Positions 1 to 11,429 of a stretch of DNA of 64,000 nucleotides are shown here, piece after piece. Each line of letters begins with the position of its first letter. Position 1 is the stretch's first letter. The position numbers and the translations under genes were made by a program. The notes below the pieces were generated by a model, which worked only from the letters and a program-made list of their open reading frames with translations, was not told the DNA's origin and did no database searches. The stretch covers positions 17,636,001 to 17,700,000 of the forward strand of contig OX940869.1 of NCBI GenBank assembly GCA_954871525.1, read 5' to 3'. Origin of the DNA: Parietaria judaica. Its lineage: Eukaryota > Streptophyta > Magnoliopsida > Rosales > Urticaceae.

Positions 1-284
1 CTGTCCCTGAGCTGGCCTGCTCTTCTTCCCCTAGCTGGGCTTGCCTTCTATCCGGACTTTCTGCTCGTGCTCACCCGAGCTGGGCTGAACTCTTGTCCAT
101 CCTTGGTTCTGGTCGGTACCCGGACTGACCTCCTCTGTGTGACGGACTAAGTCAAGCTTAAGCTCACATCAAGGCCTCGCCAAATGAGTTGGGTCTTGGC
201 CTCTTGGTCTTTGACTTTGCCAACGGACTTTGACTTTCGTCAGTGAGGCTCAATTTTTATATAGCTTGAAAAATATGCATAACA
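1..284 (-). repeat. LTR end fragment of a Tat-like gypsy element
   Basis: The last part of this stretch parallels the outer ends of the two Tat LTRs at 20590-20748 and 43800-43959. It has the same order of features: a GGCCTCG block, 'ggtctttgactttg', a run ending 'caatttttat', then a GCATAACA terminus at 277-284. It is diverged, so it is a different copy or subfamily. The rest of that element lies outside the window. Orientation is inferred from the Tat element, where this edge is the 5' start of a minus-strand LTR. Confidence 0.45.
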
Positions 285-1018
285 ACTCGCATAATACTCA
301 CATTAAAGCTTGAAAATTGCATCACTAATTGCCGGAATCCGGGTTATTTCCTTCCAAGAATTTCCAAGAATATCTGCGTAAATTTCCTTATTGGTGAGTC
401 TGATAGGTCACTCATATCAACGTGCATCATGCCTTGTTGCTTCATCATCTGTAGATCAATATTCTTCTCATCTTTTATTTTTTTTATTTTTTTCTTCCTT
501 CTTTTGGAAGACTGGTGATGTTTACAAATTAAAGAAGAGCCAAAGAAGCAATAACGAGGACAAAGAATAAAGGATCAGAATAAAAAAAGTTATATCCAAA
601 TCTTTGATGTGAAATTTGTCAGCATTATTATCGCTAATGCGTTCAAAAGGAAGATCTTTCCACGCACATTCACAAAAGATGTAGCATATTATCTTCGCTT
701 TTTCTTTCTTTTTTACTGTTCTAAGCATTATTGATATAGAGAGAAATACAAGCGTAACACAAGAACGCGTTTTTGTGAGATAAAACTTGACTTCACAAGC
801 AAAAACTCGATTTTTAATTCATCATCCACTAAGGAGTTACAAATAATGCAGCCCTTATATAGCGGATTCAAACCGATAAAGGAAATTAAACATAAAAGAC
901 AATGTCATAAATCCCGTAATCAAATAAACTAACAATGGCAACCTAATAATCAAATTAAATAGCATAATATTCTAAAATAAAGATTGGAAATCACGTCACT
1001 AAAAGTTGGAATATCGGA
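285..1018 (-). other. No gene; possible 3' LTR of a degraded gypsy element
   Basis: I see no coding sequence here. A minus-strand TATA-like stretch lies at about 854-864 (TATATAAG on the minus strand), as in many LTR promoters. The end of the adjacent retroelement coding fragment lies just to the right, which suits a 3' LTR. A diverged duplicate pair occurs at about 310-375 and 985-1040 (both carry 'ttccaagaatat'). LTR ends could not be fixed. Confidence 0.3.
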
Positions 1019-1723
1019 TTATTTCTTTCCAAGAATATCCGCATCATTCTCTCGGCATTGAACAAATTCGTCCTCGAATTTCTTGGGGTGGGTTGGTAGT
1101 GGACTCGGGTGCTTCATCGGAGTTTGACGTCGCGATCTTTATGTCTGGCGGCTTGTCGGGTGGCACCTTCGCACACTTGTTTATTGGCTTCATGTGGACC
1201 TCGTCATGTTGTTCTTCCTCATTGGGCATCTCCTTGGATTTTAACCCAAAAATAATTTGGGATTTTTTCACCTCTTTCTCAAAGCAAGCCAAGAAATATT
1301 TCTTCAGGAAAAGATTGCTCGGACTCTGAAAAAAATCTATCTTCACCGTTGCGGACAAACACGTCATGTGAACAACACGAAATATAGTTGTGTCATTCTC
1401 GAATTGCTTCTCGTTATCTTCGGCCTCCTCAAGCTCGACCTCATCATACATGAACTTCTCTTGCTCGGCGCACACGTTGTCGCCGTACACCGCCTCGTCA
1501 TGCACGATTTTGGCGTACTCCGCCTTGTCGTAAACGGCTTCGACGTACTCAATCGTACACGGGTTTGTCATACTCCGAGATAGCCACCTGGAACGCCGCT
1601 ACCCATCGCGCATCTTTTGGGACCGCCGCACGTCCCAAATTCTGCCCGAACAGGTTAGCTCGGTCGTCCTCGGTGTCGAACTCGTCTCGGTGCCGTTGCC
1701 CCGTTTAATTCTACACCAGTACA
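1019..1723 (-). pseudogene. Gypsy polyprotein fragment: acidic linker, protease and protease-RT spacer
   Basis: One 175-residue reading frame (1571 to 1044, minus) starts with an acidic, tyrosine-rich stretch (YDKAEY, VYGDN). A weak protease-like block follows, then FEKEVKKSQ with a short following run. This resembles the spacer between protease and reverse transcriptase in plant Ty3/gypsy polyproteins ('FEKE.K.SK...LV.KE'). Upstream codons at 1572-1720 continue in another frame, and a third frame runs through FEDEFVQ to a stop at 1019, so there are at least two frameshifts. RT, RNase H and integrase are absent, pointing to an internally deleted copy. The family call rests on the spacer motif and is tentative. 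Confidence 0.4.
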
Positions 1724-3832
1724 TGTTGGATCGGTATTAACTTTTTAATAAAAATAATGAACGCAACACATTGCGGCGGAAGTTCAAAATTTCGGTTTAA
1801 TATGAAAACTCATTTTTGAATATTAAAATAACCATAACGATGAAAACGACATTCATAAGAACATGCAAAATAATTTCAATACGTAAACGAGCGAGAGTAA
1901 ATCCGATGAATCATATAACTAATTATAAGATTAGGATACTCACAAATCCGGATTTATACACGGTTTACGTCGTCGCTCTTCACGAGTCTTCCCTCCGTCT
2001 TGAATCAAACAACCACGATAGAATCAATGTTATGGCTTTCGGGGTTTTGTGAGATTTAGAGGGTGGGCTCTATATGAACAAGAAAGAGAGGAGAACGTAG
2101 GAGCTATATCGGTTCTACAAGAGAACGTAGGAGCTATTCCGATTCTTCAACAAGAACGTAGGAGCTATACGATTCTTCAACAAGAACGTAGGAGCTATTC
2201 CGATTTCTCCTCTTTTTCTCTCTAAAACAATTTTCAAACTCTCTCCAAAGTTATGAGACTCATCTCTCCTCTCTTGGTATGTGAACACATTAATTTTAAT
2301 CAATATTAAAACTAAAAACATGCATGTCTTCCAAGTGTCACTTTGGAAGGTGACATGAATTGCATGTCATGCATGTCTTCCAAGTGTCACAATATTCTCT
2401 TCCAATCACCATGCATTTAATCTATGGATGATATGATGACACATCATCAATCCTTCCATGATAAGATTAACCAATGGGAATTAAACAACAATTTTTCTCC
2501 ACCTTTTATTTATTAAATTGTAATTTACATAATTATCATTATAATCATGTAACTTCTACTATTTAATAAAGGTGATCAAAATAACAATTTATTTATTTGA
2601 TCATTAGAAAAATCGACTAAGAGAATATTTGTTCATACCAATTCCTTACTTAGAAATATTTCAATTCATTAATTGAACTTAATATGATTTCAATAAATCG
2701 TACCTTATATATTTCTAACACGAATTTTGTTCATCAAAATCTCTTCCGAAAGTCTAACATTGAGACCTCATGGACCCACATGAACGAAGCTTTAGAATAA
2801 AGTCCGGACAAAAAGTTCACAAACTTTTCCGAACTTTCAATTCCTAATATTAGTCGATTCCACTAAAGGACCAATATTGAAAATCTCTAAGTTCATATGC
2901 GTTTCTATTTTTGTTTGATGTGATACAATTATTCTTCACACGGTCCACGGTGCATTTTACGATATTACCCTTTGTGCGTATCAGTAACCAAGAAGAATTG
3001 TAAAATTACCGTTTTACCCCTTGGTTATTATTTCATCAACTCCTTTGTTGTTTGTGAACGAGAAAAACATAAAGTGAGATGTCACAACATGTCACATGTT
3101 TTATTTAGAGAATATGTTATTCACTAAATACCAGGCCCGGTTTATTCGCTCACACTTCAAAGAACAAAGCATGATGTGATACTAATGCCAAGGCATTCTT
3201 TCAACACAAATTCCATATCTGTGAATCACACAGTTCAACGAAACAGTATTATGACACCAACTGTCGGGCTTTAATCCTTTTCATTGGATCTTGCCCATTG
3301 ACAAATCAAATGTCATAAAGTGTTACAAGAAGCTATGTATTCACTTCAGGATTTAGGTAATTACAAAAATACCCCTCGTTTGTGATTTTGAAGTTTCGAG
3401 TAATTAAACGGTTTTATCTCGAACATCAAAGTGTCACTGGTCTCATTCAATGTCTTCAATAAGACATCAAGAATAAACTACTAGAGTCACAACTCTCAAT
3501 ACCACAAGATCGGATATCAATAGTCTATTCAAACAATCATTGATCGGATTCGATTGCCCGAACGATCCTGAGATTGTGAACTTTTCATTTCAAACTAATC
3601 AAGAAGAGGTATCTTGTTAAGTCTGTACTTAACTCTTCTTTCGTTGATGATAATTTCAGGGCATAGACAAATGTGTATAAACACAAACTTAAATATAAGG
3701 ATGAATATTTAATCTTTAATTCATTTTCAGAAAAATGACATAATCGTATTATTACAATAAGTACTTTAGCCATAAACTATTTTATTTGCTAAAAGGTCCT
3801 TCATGTCTCCTTTATGGGCATAAATCCCAACA
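1724..3832 (-). repeat. 3' LTR of copia element A
   Basis: This 2109-bp LTR runs from TGTTGGATCGG to ATCCCAACA on the plus strand. It is nearly identical over its whole length to the solo LTR at 13239-15441, which fixes both ends. A TATA-like stretch lies near 2070 within 'gggctctatatgaac'. Just inside it is a tandem array of about 31 bp units. The copies differ in length by 94 bp, which is about three of those units. Confidence 0.93.
2093..2206. repeat. 31-bp tandem repeats in LTR A (about 4 units)
   Basis: Units contain GAACGTAGGAGCTAT followed by 'tccgattcttcaacaa', with small variations. About four copies are present here against seven in the solo LTR at 13608-13816. Open frames across them are low-complexity artefacts. 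Confidence 0.85.
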
Positions 3833-3846
3833 AACTCCCACTTGAC
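3833..3846 (-). other. Polypurine tract of copia A
   Basis: On the minus strand this reads GAGTCAAGTGGGAGTT immediately before the LTR start TGTTGGGATT. It is purine-rich and directly follows the pol stop codon, where plus-strand synthesis is primed in LTR retrotransposons. Confidence 0.75.
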
Positions 3847-4680
3847 TCAAAGGAGATGTGAATGATCTTTCACTCCTATGCCTTCTAGATGTCTATCGAA
3901 AACTTTACTCGTTAAAGCCTTCGTAAACGGATCTGCAAGGTTGTCCAACGTTGAGATCTTCTTCACGTCCGCGTCTCCTCTTTTGACAATAGCTCGAATA
4001 AGGTGATATTTCCGTTCTATGTGTTTCGAGCGTTTGTGACTTCTTGGTTCCCTACAGTTACCAACGGCCCCACTGTTATTATAATAAAGTGTAATGGGCC
4101 TGCTGACATTTGGAAAAATTTCCAAGTACTTTAGGAATTTGCGAAGCCAAACAGCCTCTTTTGCGGCTTCACAAGCCGCCACATATTCGGCTTCCATGGT
4201 CGAGTCAGCAATGCAAGATTGCTTGATACTCCTCCAGACCACGGATCCACCATTCAGGATAAACACAGATCTCGAAGTGGATTTCCTGGAATCCTTATCC
4301 GCTTGAAAGTCGGAATCGGTATATCCCGTCACAGTGAGGTCATTACCTGAGTATGCAAGCATATAATTTCTCGTTCTGCGAAGATACTTGAGAATATACT
4401 TGACAGCAACCCAGTGCTCGGGTCCAGGGTTTGATTGGAATCGGCTCACCACGCCTACTGCGTAAAAAATATCCGGTCTTGTGCAAAGCATCGCATACAT
4501 GAGACTTCCTACGGCTGAGGCGTAAGGAACGTGTCTCATGTCCTCTTCCTCTTGAGGAATCTTTGGAGACTGCTTTTTAGAAAGGTGCACTCCATGACGA
4601 AAAGGTAATAAACCTTTCTTGGAGTTTTGCATATTGAAGCGATCCATCACCTTATCAATATAAGATGCTTGAGAAAGCAC
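3847..4680 (-). pseudogene. Copia A pol: RT tail and RNase H
   Basis: A frame of 277 residues holds the thumb/connection (LSQASYIDKVMDRF, VGSLMYAMLCTRPDI) and the copia RNase H. The RNase H first catalytic Asp lies in GYTDSDFQ, the Glu in MEAEYVA and a downstream Asp in the region YYNNSGA, where the usual 'CDN' Asp reads Asn. It ends with the typical DPFTKAL motif close to the polypurine tract. It shares frame with the RT segment upstream and is separated from it by an in-frame stop at about 4684. RNase H removes the RNA strand during reverse transcription; this copy is not translatable as part of the polyprotein. Confidence 0.88.
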
Positions 4681-4686
4681 TAATTT

Positions 4687-5616
4687 TCAGTTCTTCCGAT
4701 CTCTAAAGATCTGAATCCCCAAAATGTAAGCAGCTTCTCCGAGATCCTTCATATCAAACTGCTTTGACAACCAGATTTTAACCTCTGATAACTTTCCTAC
4801 GTCATTCCCAATGAGTAGTATGTCATCGACATAAAGAACCAGGAAAACTACTTTGCCGTCGTTTATCATTTTATAAACGCATGGTTCATCTACTGACTGC
4901 TCAAAGCCGTAGCCTTTTACAGTCTCGTCGAATCTGATATTCCACGATCTATATGCTTGCTTAAGTCCATAAATAGACTTTAGCAAGTCACAAACCTTGC
5001 CCTCTTGGCCTTTCTCCACGAACCCGTCTGGTTGAGCCATATAAATGCGCTCATCAAGGTTGCCATTCAAGAAGGCAGTCTTGACATCCATCTGCCATAT
5101 TTCATAATCGAGGGCGGCAGCAATGAATAAAAGAATGCGGATGGACTTTAGCATTGCGACTGGCGAGAAGGTATCTTCATAGTCAATACCTTCTCTTTGG
5201 GTAAAACCCTTTGCCACTAGTCGCGCTTTGAGTGTCTCTACATTTCCATCAGCACCTCTTTTCTTCTTATAGATCCATTTACATCCGACAGGTCTAATAC
5301 CTTCGGGTGGATCCACAAGTTTCCAGACTTCGTTGGTGTGCATCGAATGCATTTCAACGTTCATGGCTTCAAGCCATAGGTTCGCTTCGGAACAAGACAT
5401 CGCTTGGGAGAATAATGCAGGATCATCTACCTCTTTGTTTGCGACAGCTATATGAGCTTCACTGAGTAGCATGTATCGGTTATGCGGTCGTACGGCCCTT
5501 TGACTGCGACGATTCACAGTCTGCTCAGTTTCCGATTGTGGTTTTTCCACTGTTGGTGTAGGACTTATCCTAATTTGTGGAGTACTTGTTACTTCACCCA
5601 ACATTTCTTTAAGCAC
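4687..5616 (-). pseudogene. Copia A pol: reverse transcriptase
   Basis: 309 residues covering the copia RT_2 domain. Landmarks in order are CKWIYKKKRG, RLVAKGFTQREGIDY, DTFSPVA, MDVKTAFLNG, LKSIYGLKQA and the catalytic YVDDILLIGN, then DMKDLGEA. The YVDD pair is intact. In-frame stops separate it from integrase (about 5620-5650) and from RNase H (about 4684). All three segments share one frame, so they are one ancestral reading frame cut by nonsense mutations. Confidence 0.92.
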
Positions 5617-5655
5617 AAGTCTGCTTCTGGGTACGGCATTCTTAATAAAGTCCTC

Positions 5656-6500
5656 CTAAAGAAACCTAGCGTTCGTGCTGACAAACGTTTTCTGGTCGGC
5701 GGGACTATAGAATATGTACCCTTTTGTTCCCTTAGGATATCCTACGAAAAGGCACAATTCTGACCGACTAGCCAACTTACTAGTCTTTTGCCTTAGCACA
5801 TGGGCTGGGCAACCCCAGATTTTGATGTGGTTTAAAACAGATTTTCTACCACACCATCTTTCATAAGGCGTACCAGGAACCGTCTTTGACGGAACTTGGT
5901 TCAGAATGTAAGCTGCCGTTTCCAAGGCATATCCCCAGAACGAATCAGGAAGTGATGAGTAACTCATCATTGACCTCACCATATCCAACAGAGTTCGATT
6001 CCTTCTCTCTGACACTCCATTTTGCTGTGGGGTGCCAGGTGCTGTAAGCTGAGAATGAATACCTTCTTCTTTGAGTAGGTCCTCAAACTCTCCAGACAAG
6101 TACTCTCCACCACGATCGGATCGTAATGTTTTGATCTGTTTCTCTCTTTGCTTTTCAACCAATGCCCGATACTGTTTGAACATTTCAAAACTATCGGATT
6201 TGTTTCGCATAAGAATGACATGACCGAAACGTGAGAAATCATCAGTGAAGGTCACGAAATATTCATAACCTCCTCTTGCCTGGATGTTGATTGGTCCACA
6301 TACATCAGTATGTACGAGTTCCAATACTTGTGTGGCTCTTTCACCTTTCGATGAGAAAGGTCTCTTGGTCATTTAGCCTTCGAGACAGGATTCACATGTA
6401 GGAAGAGATCCCACATTTAGAGATTGCAAAGGACTTCTCTTGCTAATCTCTTAATCCTCTCAAGACCAATGTGTCCAAGACGTAAGTGCCACAGATATGT
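5656..6500 (-). pseudogene. Copia A pol: integrase
   Basis: The long frame (6372 to 5656) is the integrase catalytic core. The first Asp lies in HTDVCGP, the second in [11 protein letters not shown] and the downstream Asp in LRSDRGGEY; the Glu lies in [12 protein letters not shown], giving the DDE set. The distal part ([17 protein letters not shown]) matches the copia core boundary. The N-terminal zinc-binding region (HLRLGHIG) reads upstream at about 6420-6500 in the other frame and is cut by stops. A frameshift relative to gag lies between 6510 and 6372. Confidence 0.88.
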
Positions 6501-6509
6501 GTCATTAGT

Positions 6510-7820
6510 CTAATCAATATGAGATCTTTTGCGCTTCCTGTTTGAATCGTTATTCACTTCGGTATCGAAGATAGCCGGTTCATCCGGATATAAGTAATAT
6601 ATACAATTGATCCGATGAGCTTTAGTAATGAACGAATTATCAAGATAAATTTCAATACCGCTATTGAATTTTAACTTGAAAGATTGTTCTTCTAAACGAC
6701 CAAAAGAAACAAGGTTCTTGCTAAAATCCGGTACATAATAAACTTCATTCAATAATAAAGTTTTATCCCCAAACTTAAGCTTTAAGGTCCCGACTGATCT
6801 TGCACCGACATTCGTTCCATTTCCCTAGTTGAACGTGAACTCCCCATCACTTAAGCGTCGGGTTTTCCTGAAACCATTCAAGTTACATACAATATGGTCT
6901 GAAGCTCCGCAATCTAGTATCCAGGGTATTTCTTTGTTTGTAATGTAACACGCGTGAGTAACGAGGCTCATACCCTTCTCTTTGACAGTCTTGAGATAGG
7001 TAGGACAATTCCTTCGCCAATGGCCGACTTCTCCACAATGGTGGCACTTGTGCTTAGACTTGTCCACTTTTGTGACACTCTTGCCCTTAGCATCCTTAGC
7101 CTTCTTATGAAGCGCTTTGGATCCTGTTAGGTTGGCGTTTTTAGGACCTTTATTTGCCTTCTTAGTCCCAGAGGTGGAGGCCTTGTGTTCAGCAACATTG
7201 GCAACTCCATTCTTCCTCTTGTTATTCGGTAGGAGTCCCTCGGCAGTCTGCAACTCTTTCATAAGCTCGGATAACGTGTATTCGAGTTTATTCATGGAGT
7301 AATTCAGACGGAAGCTATCGAAAGAGTCTGATAGAGTCTCCAAAATCATATCGATCTTAGTGACTCCATCGATTTCAGACCCAAGAATTTCCATCTCGTT
7401 CAAGTGTCCAATGATCGTTAGCATGTGGTCACGAACAGGAGTTTCTGGCTTCATTCGGCAATTCATAAAATTCCGGATAGCTTGCTGCCTCGCCTGACGC
7501 CCGTGACATCCAAACATCTCATGGAGATTAAATAGCATGTCACATGCCGTGGATATGTCCCGGTGAGATTGTTGCAACACATTGCTCATAGATGCTAGAA
7601 TGTAGCACCTAGCAATTTCATCGGATCTAATCCAGGCATCATAGGCGTCCTTGTCCTCTTTGCTCGAGTCATCACTCAGAGCTTCAAGACACGGGGTAGT
7701 GAGAACATACTTGTGCTTTTCCACCGTCAGTATGATGTCGAGGTTACGTTTCCAATCAACGTAATTCTCACCCTCGAGTTTGTTAGTGCTCAAAATAGTT
7801 GCGAGCGGGTTCAAAGACAT
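6510..7820 (-). pseudogene. Copia A gag and protease
   Basis: Starts at an ATG at 7820. Residues 1-200 are a copia gag (UBN2-type) with KLEGENYVDWKRN and LNEMEILG. A zinc knuckle C-X2-C-X4-H-X4-C (CHHCGEVGHWRRNC) follows near residue 260. The aspartic protease begins at WILDCGASDHI, with Cys where Ser or Thr usually follows the catalytic Asp. An in-frame TAG at about 6823 cuts the protease. The same frame resumes at 6752-6510 (NEVYYVPDFSKNLVS, a copia protease-to-integrase motif) and stops again. Gag forms the virus-like particle; protease would process the polyprotein. Confidence 0.9.
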
Positions 7821-8731
7821 TTTGCTGAAAATAATTTAAAAGAAAAAATATATTTTAGACATTTGCTATATTCGGAATAATCATGATGCATGAACAATCC
7901 TTATTGTTATTTGTGAAAATGATATTTTGATTCCATGGTATTATGAACAAAATGATTAATTACTTTTCCTAGGGGAAACCGTAATCGCCTTTCATAGTCA
8001 TGACGCATCACTATTTAATTTGAACTTTCCAAGAAGTCACAACTCCTAGTCCAAATTAATTACCATAAAAATTTGGTCACTTATTTCTAATGCATTGCCT
8101 CTAGGGAGGATTACGTTAGAATTAAGTCTAAGTGTGTAACCGACATATGGGCCTTATCCAAGTTACTTTGAGAACGGTCCACCTAGGGGAGGCCCCGCGT
8201 CATCGTTACTCTTTAAGGCTTAGTTCGTTAACGATCTAATAAGCGAAGTGATTCCGGAGTACTCCCGTTAAAGGGAGGGCCACTAGGGTGATTCTTAGTC
8301 CATCACACAATCCGGTATCAAATCTATGTCGGGGACCGTGTGTTTTTTCAACGAAAAACAACCCTCCCACTTAGTCTTTACAAAAAATGAATTTTGTTCA
8401 TTGAGTTTAACTTTTATAACGACGTTTATAAACCAAACTCCAATGATGCATGAATATGACATAGTTATACAAGATGTTGGCGTCCTATCCTATATGACGT
8501 GTGACGTGAAATGCGAGAAGCATAAATAAATTTAAAGCATAAATTTAACTTCTCTAATGGCCCATTTCTAAAATTACAACCCATAGACAAAATACATAGA
8601 AAATAAACTAGCTTTATCTCCTTCATCATTTTGCCGAGATCTCGAGTTTCCGTTTTTCAACCTTAGAGATCAATATCTCTCCCACTCAAATAAATAAATG
8701 GCGCTTATAATATTTTAAAAATATGTGACAA
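7821..8731 (-). other. Leader of copia A up to the truncation point
   Basis: AT-rich noncoding DNA upstream of gag. It contains three loose versions of the 'CTAGGG/TGA' motif seen in the leaders of B and D (around 8100, 8185 and 8280). No tRNA-Met primer binding site is visible before the junction with element B at about 8731, so that part has been deleted. Confidence 0.6.
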
Positions 8732-9269
8732 AATGTGTTCTTTAACAGTTAAATTTAAGAACAATCAAGTCAACAGTCCCGGCTCGAGGTAACTCAGGAC
8801 TTAGATCGAATATCCATTTGATCATCTAGTAGTGACTCAACTCCAAGTTGTCAGTGACGGACTTATATAACAACTTCCGGAGTTTAAGTCAGGTCTAGTC
8901 AAGTATGAAGCCGCTTCATACTTAATGCACTTAGAGTGAGTGTGACACACACACTAAATTTAGAATTGGATTATATCACTTAGTCACATTAATGAATTTA
9001 TCCAATTAATGAGCTCTCACTCTGTTAATCAAGTCATGGATATTTTTAAGTTCATTTATTATGATTATTAATTCTTCCTCACATTGACTCAGTTGTGATA
9101 ATAATAACATAATTGCATCCTTTATGAACTATGGAACAAATATTCGATTTTACTCTACCATAAACTATAATAAGATTGACATAATAAGTAACGTCTTTTC
9201 TTCAACTACTTTGGTCTAAATCTTTTACAATTAGGGAAAAGACAGCTTTTTTAAGGACACATGTCCAAC
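8732..9269 (-). repeat. Truncated 3' LTR of copia B
   Basis: The right edge reads ACATGTCCAACA, the reverse complement of the LTR start TGTTGGACATGT. About 538 bp of an LTR that should be about 2.5 kb are left. Homology with the D LTR ends at 'aaaatgtgttct' (8732). It carries the 19-bp dyad GTATGAAG-CCG-CTTCATAC at 8903-8921. The polypurine tract (minus: AAGTGGGAGAT) abuts at 9270-9281. Confidence 0.85.
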
Positions 9270-9289
9270 AATCTCCCACTTGTACTTAA

Positions 9290-10966
9290 AGAAGATGACC
9301 CATGTCTTTCAGACCCATACTCTCCAGATGCCTCCTGATTATTTTCTCTGCCAACGTCTTGGTAAATGGATCAGCCAGATTGTCTCTCGAAGCTATTTTC
9401 ACAACCCTTACGTTGCCACGACGTACTATCTATCTGATGAGATGGTATTTGCGTTCTATATATATATTTCCTTGTTATGGTATCTGGGCACTTTAGAATT
9501 TGCCATCGTACCACTGTTGTCACCATACAGCATTAGGGGCCCATCTACATCTGGAACTACTCCCAACTCTATGTAGAAATTATTTAGCGAAACTGATTCT
9601 TTGGCTGCCTCACACGGTGCCACATATTCACCTTCCATTGTGGAATCTACAATACAAGATTGTTTAACGCTTCTCCAGAAAATCGCTCCACCAGCAAGGG
9701 TGAACACTGCTCCTGACGTCGATTTTCTCGCTCTCCGAAGATACTTGGGAATGTTCTTCACTGCTGTCCAGTGAGCCATACCAGGGTTGGATTGGTACCT
9801 GCTAACAATTCCCACAGCATAACAGATGTCTGGCCTAGTACACTGTATAGCGTACATCAGACTTCCCACTGCTAAAGCATAGGGTATGCGCCTCATCGCG
9901 TCTTGCTCTTCTGGAGAAGTTGGGCACTGTTTCCTATCGAGGAATACTCCATGTCTGGTTGGTAAATTACCTCCCTTGGAGTTTTCCATTACAGAACGAT
10001 CAAACACCTTATCTATGTAGGGTGCTTGTGATAAGGCCAGAAGCTTGTTGTTGCGATCCCTAAAGATGCGGATCCCAAGAACATAGTTGGATTCTCCCTT
10101 ATCCTTCATTTAGAATTGCGTAGCTAACCACGCTTTCACGTCCGATAACCATTTTCACATTATTACCAATGAGAAGAATATCGTCGATGTACAGAACAAG
10201 GAAAATCTCCACGGTATTATCATTGAGCTTATAAATGCAGGCCTCGGTGATATTTTGCGCGAATCCATAGGTCTTGATGGTTTCATCAAACCTTAGATTC
10301 CAGGATATGGAAGCTTGCTTCAATCTATAAATGGACTTGAGTAATCAGCAAACTTTCCCTTCTTGACCCTTTTGCACGAACCCTTCTGGTTGGTCTGTAT
10401 TGATGTTCTCGTCAATGTACCCGTTCAGGAAAGCGGTTTTGACGTCCATCAGCCAAATCTCATAATTGAGAGTACATGCTATGGCCATGAGAATCCGGAT
10501 GGACTTGTACTTAGCGACTGGAGCGAAGGTCTCATCGAAATCAATACCTTCTCTCTGGGTAAAACCCTTTGCCACTAGTCTAGCCTTGAAGGTTTCAACC
10601 TTCCCAACCACTCCTCTCCTTTTCTTGTACATCCACTTACAGCCAATGGTTTTGAACACATCCGGTAAGTCTAGAAGTTCCCAGACTTGGTTCGAATCCA
10701 TTGATTCTATTTTTTTGGTTCATGGCTTCCTGCCATTCCCTATTATCAGTATCAACCATAGCTTGCTTAAAGCCTATGGGATCTTCAACACTAGTGTTAG
10801 TAACAGCTAGGTGAAACTCTAACTGGGTTTGCTCGTAGCGTTCAACCGGTCTTCTGAACCTCCCACTACGTCTAAGTACCCCTGAGTTCTGATTTGGGAC
10901 TGTGGTTTCCGCACTCTCTTCGACAACAAGCGCTGTTGGCGAAGCGTTGACTTTGTCACATGGCAT
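9290..10966 (-). pseudogene. Copia B pol: RT and RNase H, internally deleted
   Basis: RT is split over three frames: CKWMYKKRRG, DFDETFAPVA and MDVKTAFLNGYID (10701-10345), then YIDDILLIGN (10323-10099, Ile for the usual Val). RNase H follows at 10109-9456 with VGSLMYAIQCTRPDICYA and STMEGEYVA, and its tail (DNLADPFTK) reads in another frame to about 9290. Residues between KYLRRA and RKSTSG are missing. Comparison with element A and with D's first copy shows 28 residues are gone, including the strand with the first catalytic Asp (YTDSD in A). The deletion sits at CGAGAAA (minus; 9724-9730). Integrase is absent upstream. Confidence 0.88.
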
Positions 10967-11429
10967 AACTAGGAATTTAATTCAAATTGTCTTATATTTC
11001 CAGTATAGTAAATATTTTTACTATCGATAGTTTCTAAAACCGTAGACTTATATTAGCATGAAATGCATATCTAATCATCAAGGTATATCTATCATTGAAT
11101 GGCTCGAATTTACTCAATATTTCATAGGATCATAGTTGTAAAATTAACAAACTTTTATTGAAGAAAAACTTAATTATTGTTATAAAAAGATTGAAGGGTT
11201 TTCAAATCGCCCTTAAAAATGATCTTTAATTAAATAACGTGAGAGTAAAAAACATAAAAGAAAATAAATTCTTCAACTTGAGCCATTCCATGTTTCGCTT
11301 CCAAATCCCTCGGACGACCATAAACAATTACTCCTTAGCTGCTGCTGAAAAACAAAGAATATCACATCTCATTTTTAGATCTTTGGAGAAAAATATCTTC
11401 TAAAACAAATATGCTTTCAAAACTTATCG
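10967..11429. other. AT-rich spacer in copia B, no gene
   Basis: Lies where protease and integrase should be. I see no integrase or protease motifs on either strand. It is too short (463 bp) for the roughly 1.5 kb these domains need, so the element is internally deleted here. Confidence 0.6.

Larger units (their letters stand above)
1724..8731 (-). mobile_element. Copia element A, truncated at its 5' side
   Basis: A Ty1/copia retrotransposon on the minus strand. Reading leftward it has a leader, gag, protease, integrase, RT and RNase H, then a polypurine tract and a complete 3' LTR (1724-3832). The 5' LTR and primer binding site are missing: at about 8731 the sequence passes directly into the truncated LTR of element B. 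The domain order protease-integrase-RT-RNase H is diagnostic of copia. The coding region carries one frameshift (between 6510 and 6372) and several in-frame stops, so the copy is dead. The five bases before the LTR are GTACA, but no partner duplication can be tested. Confidence 0.9.
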
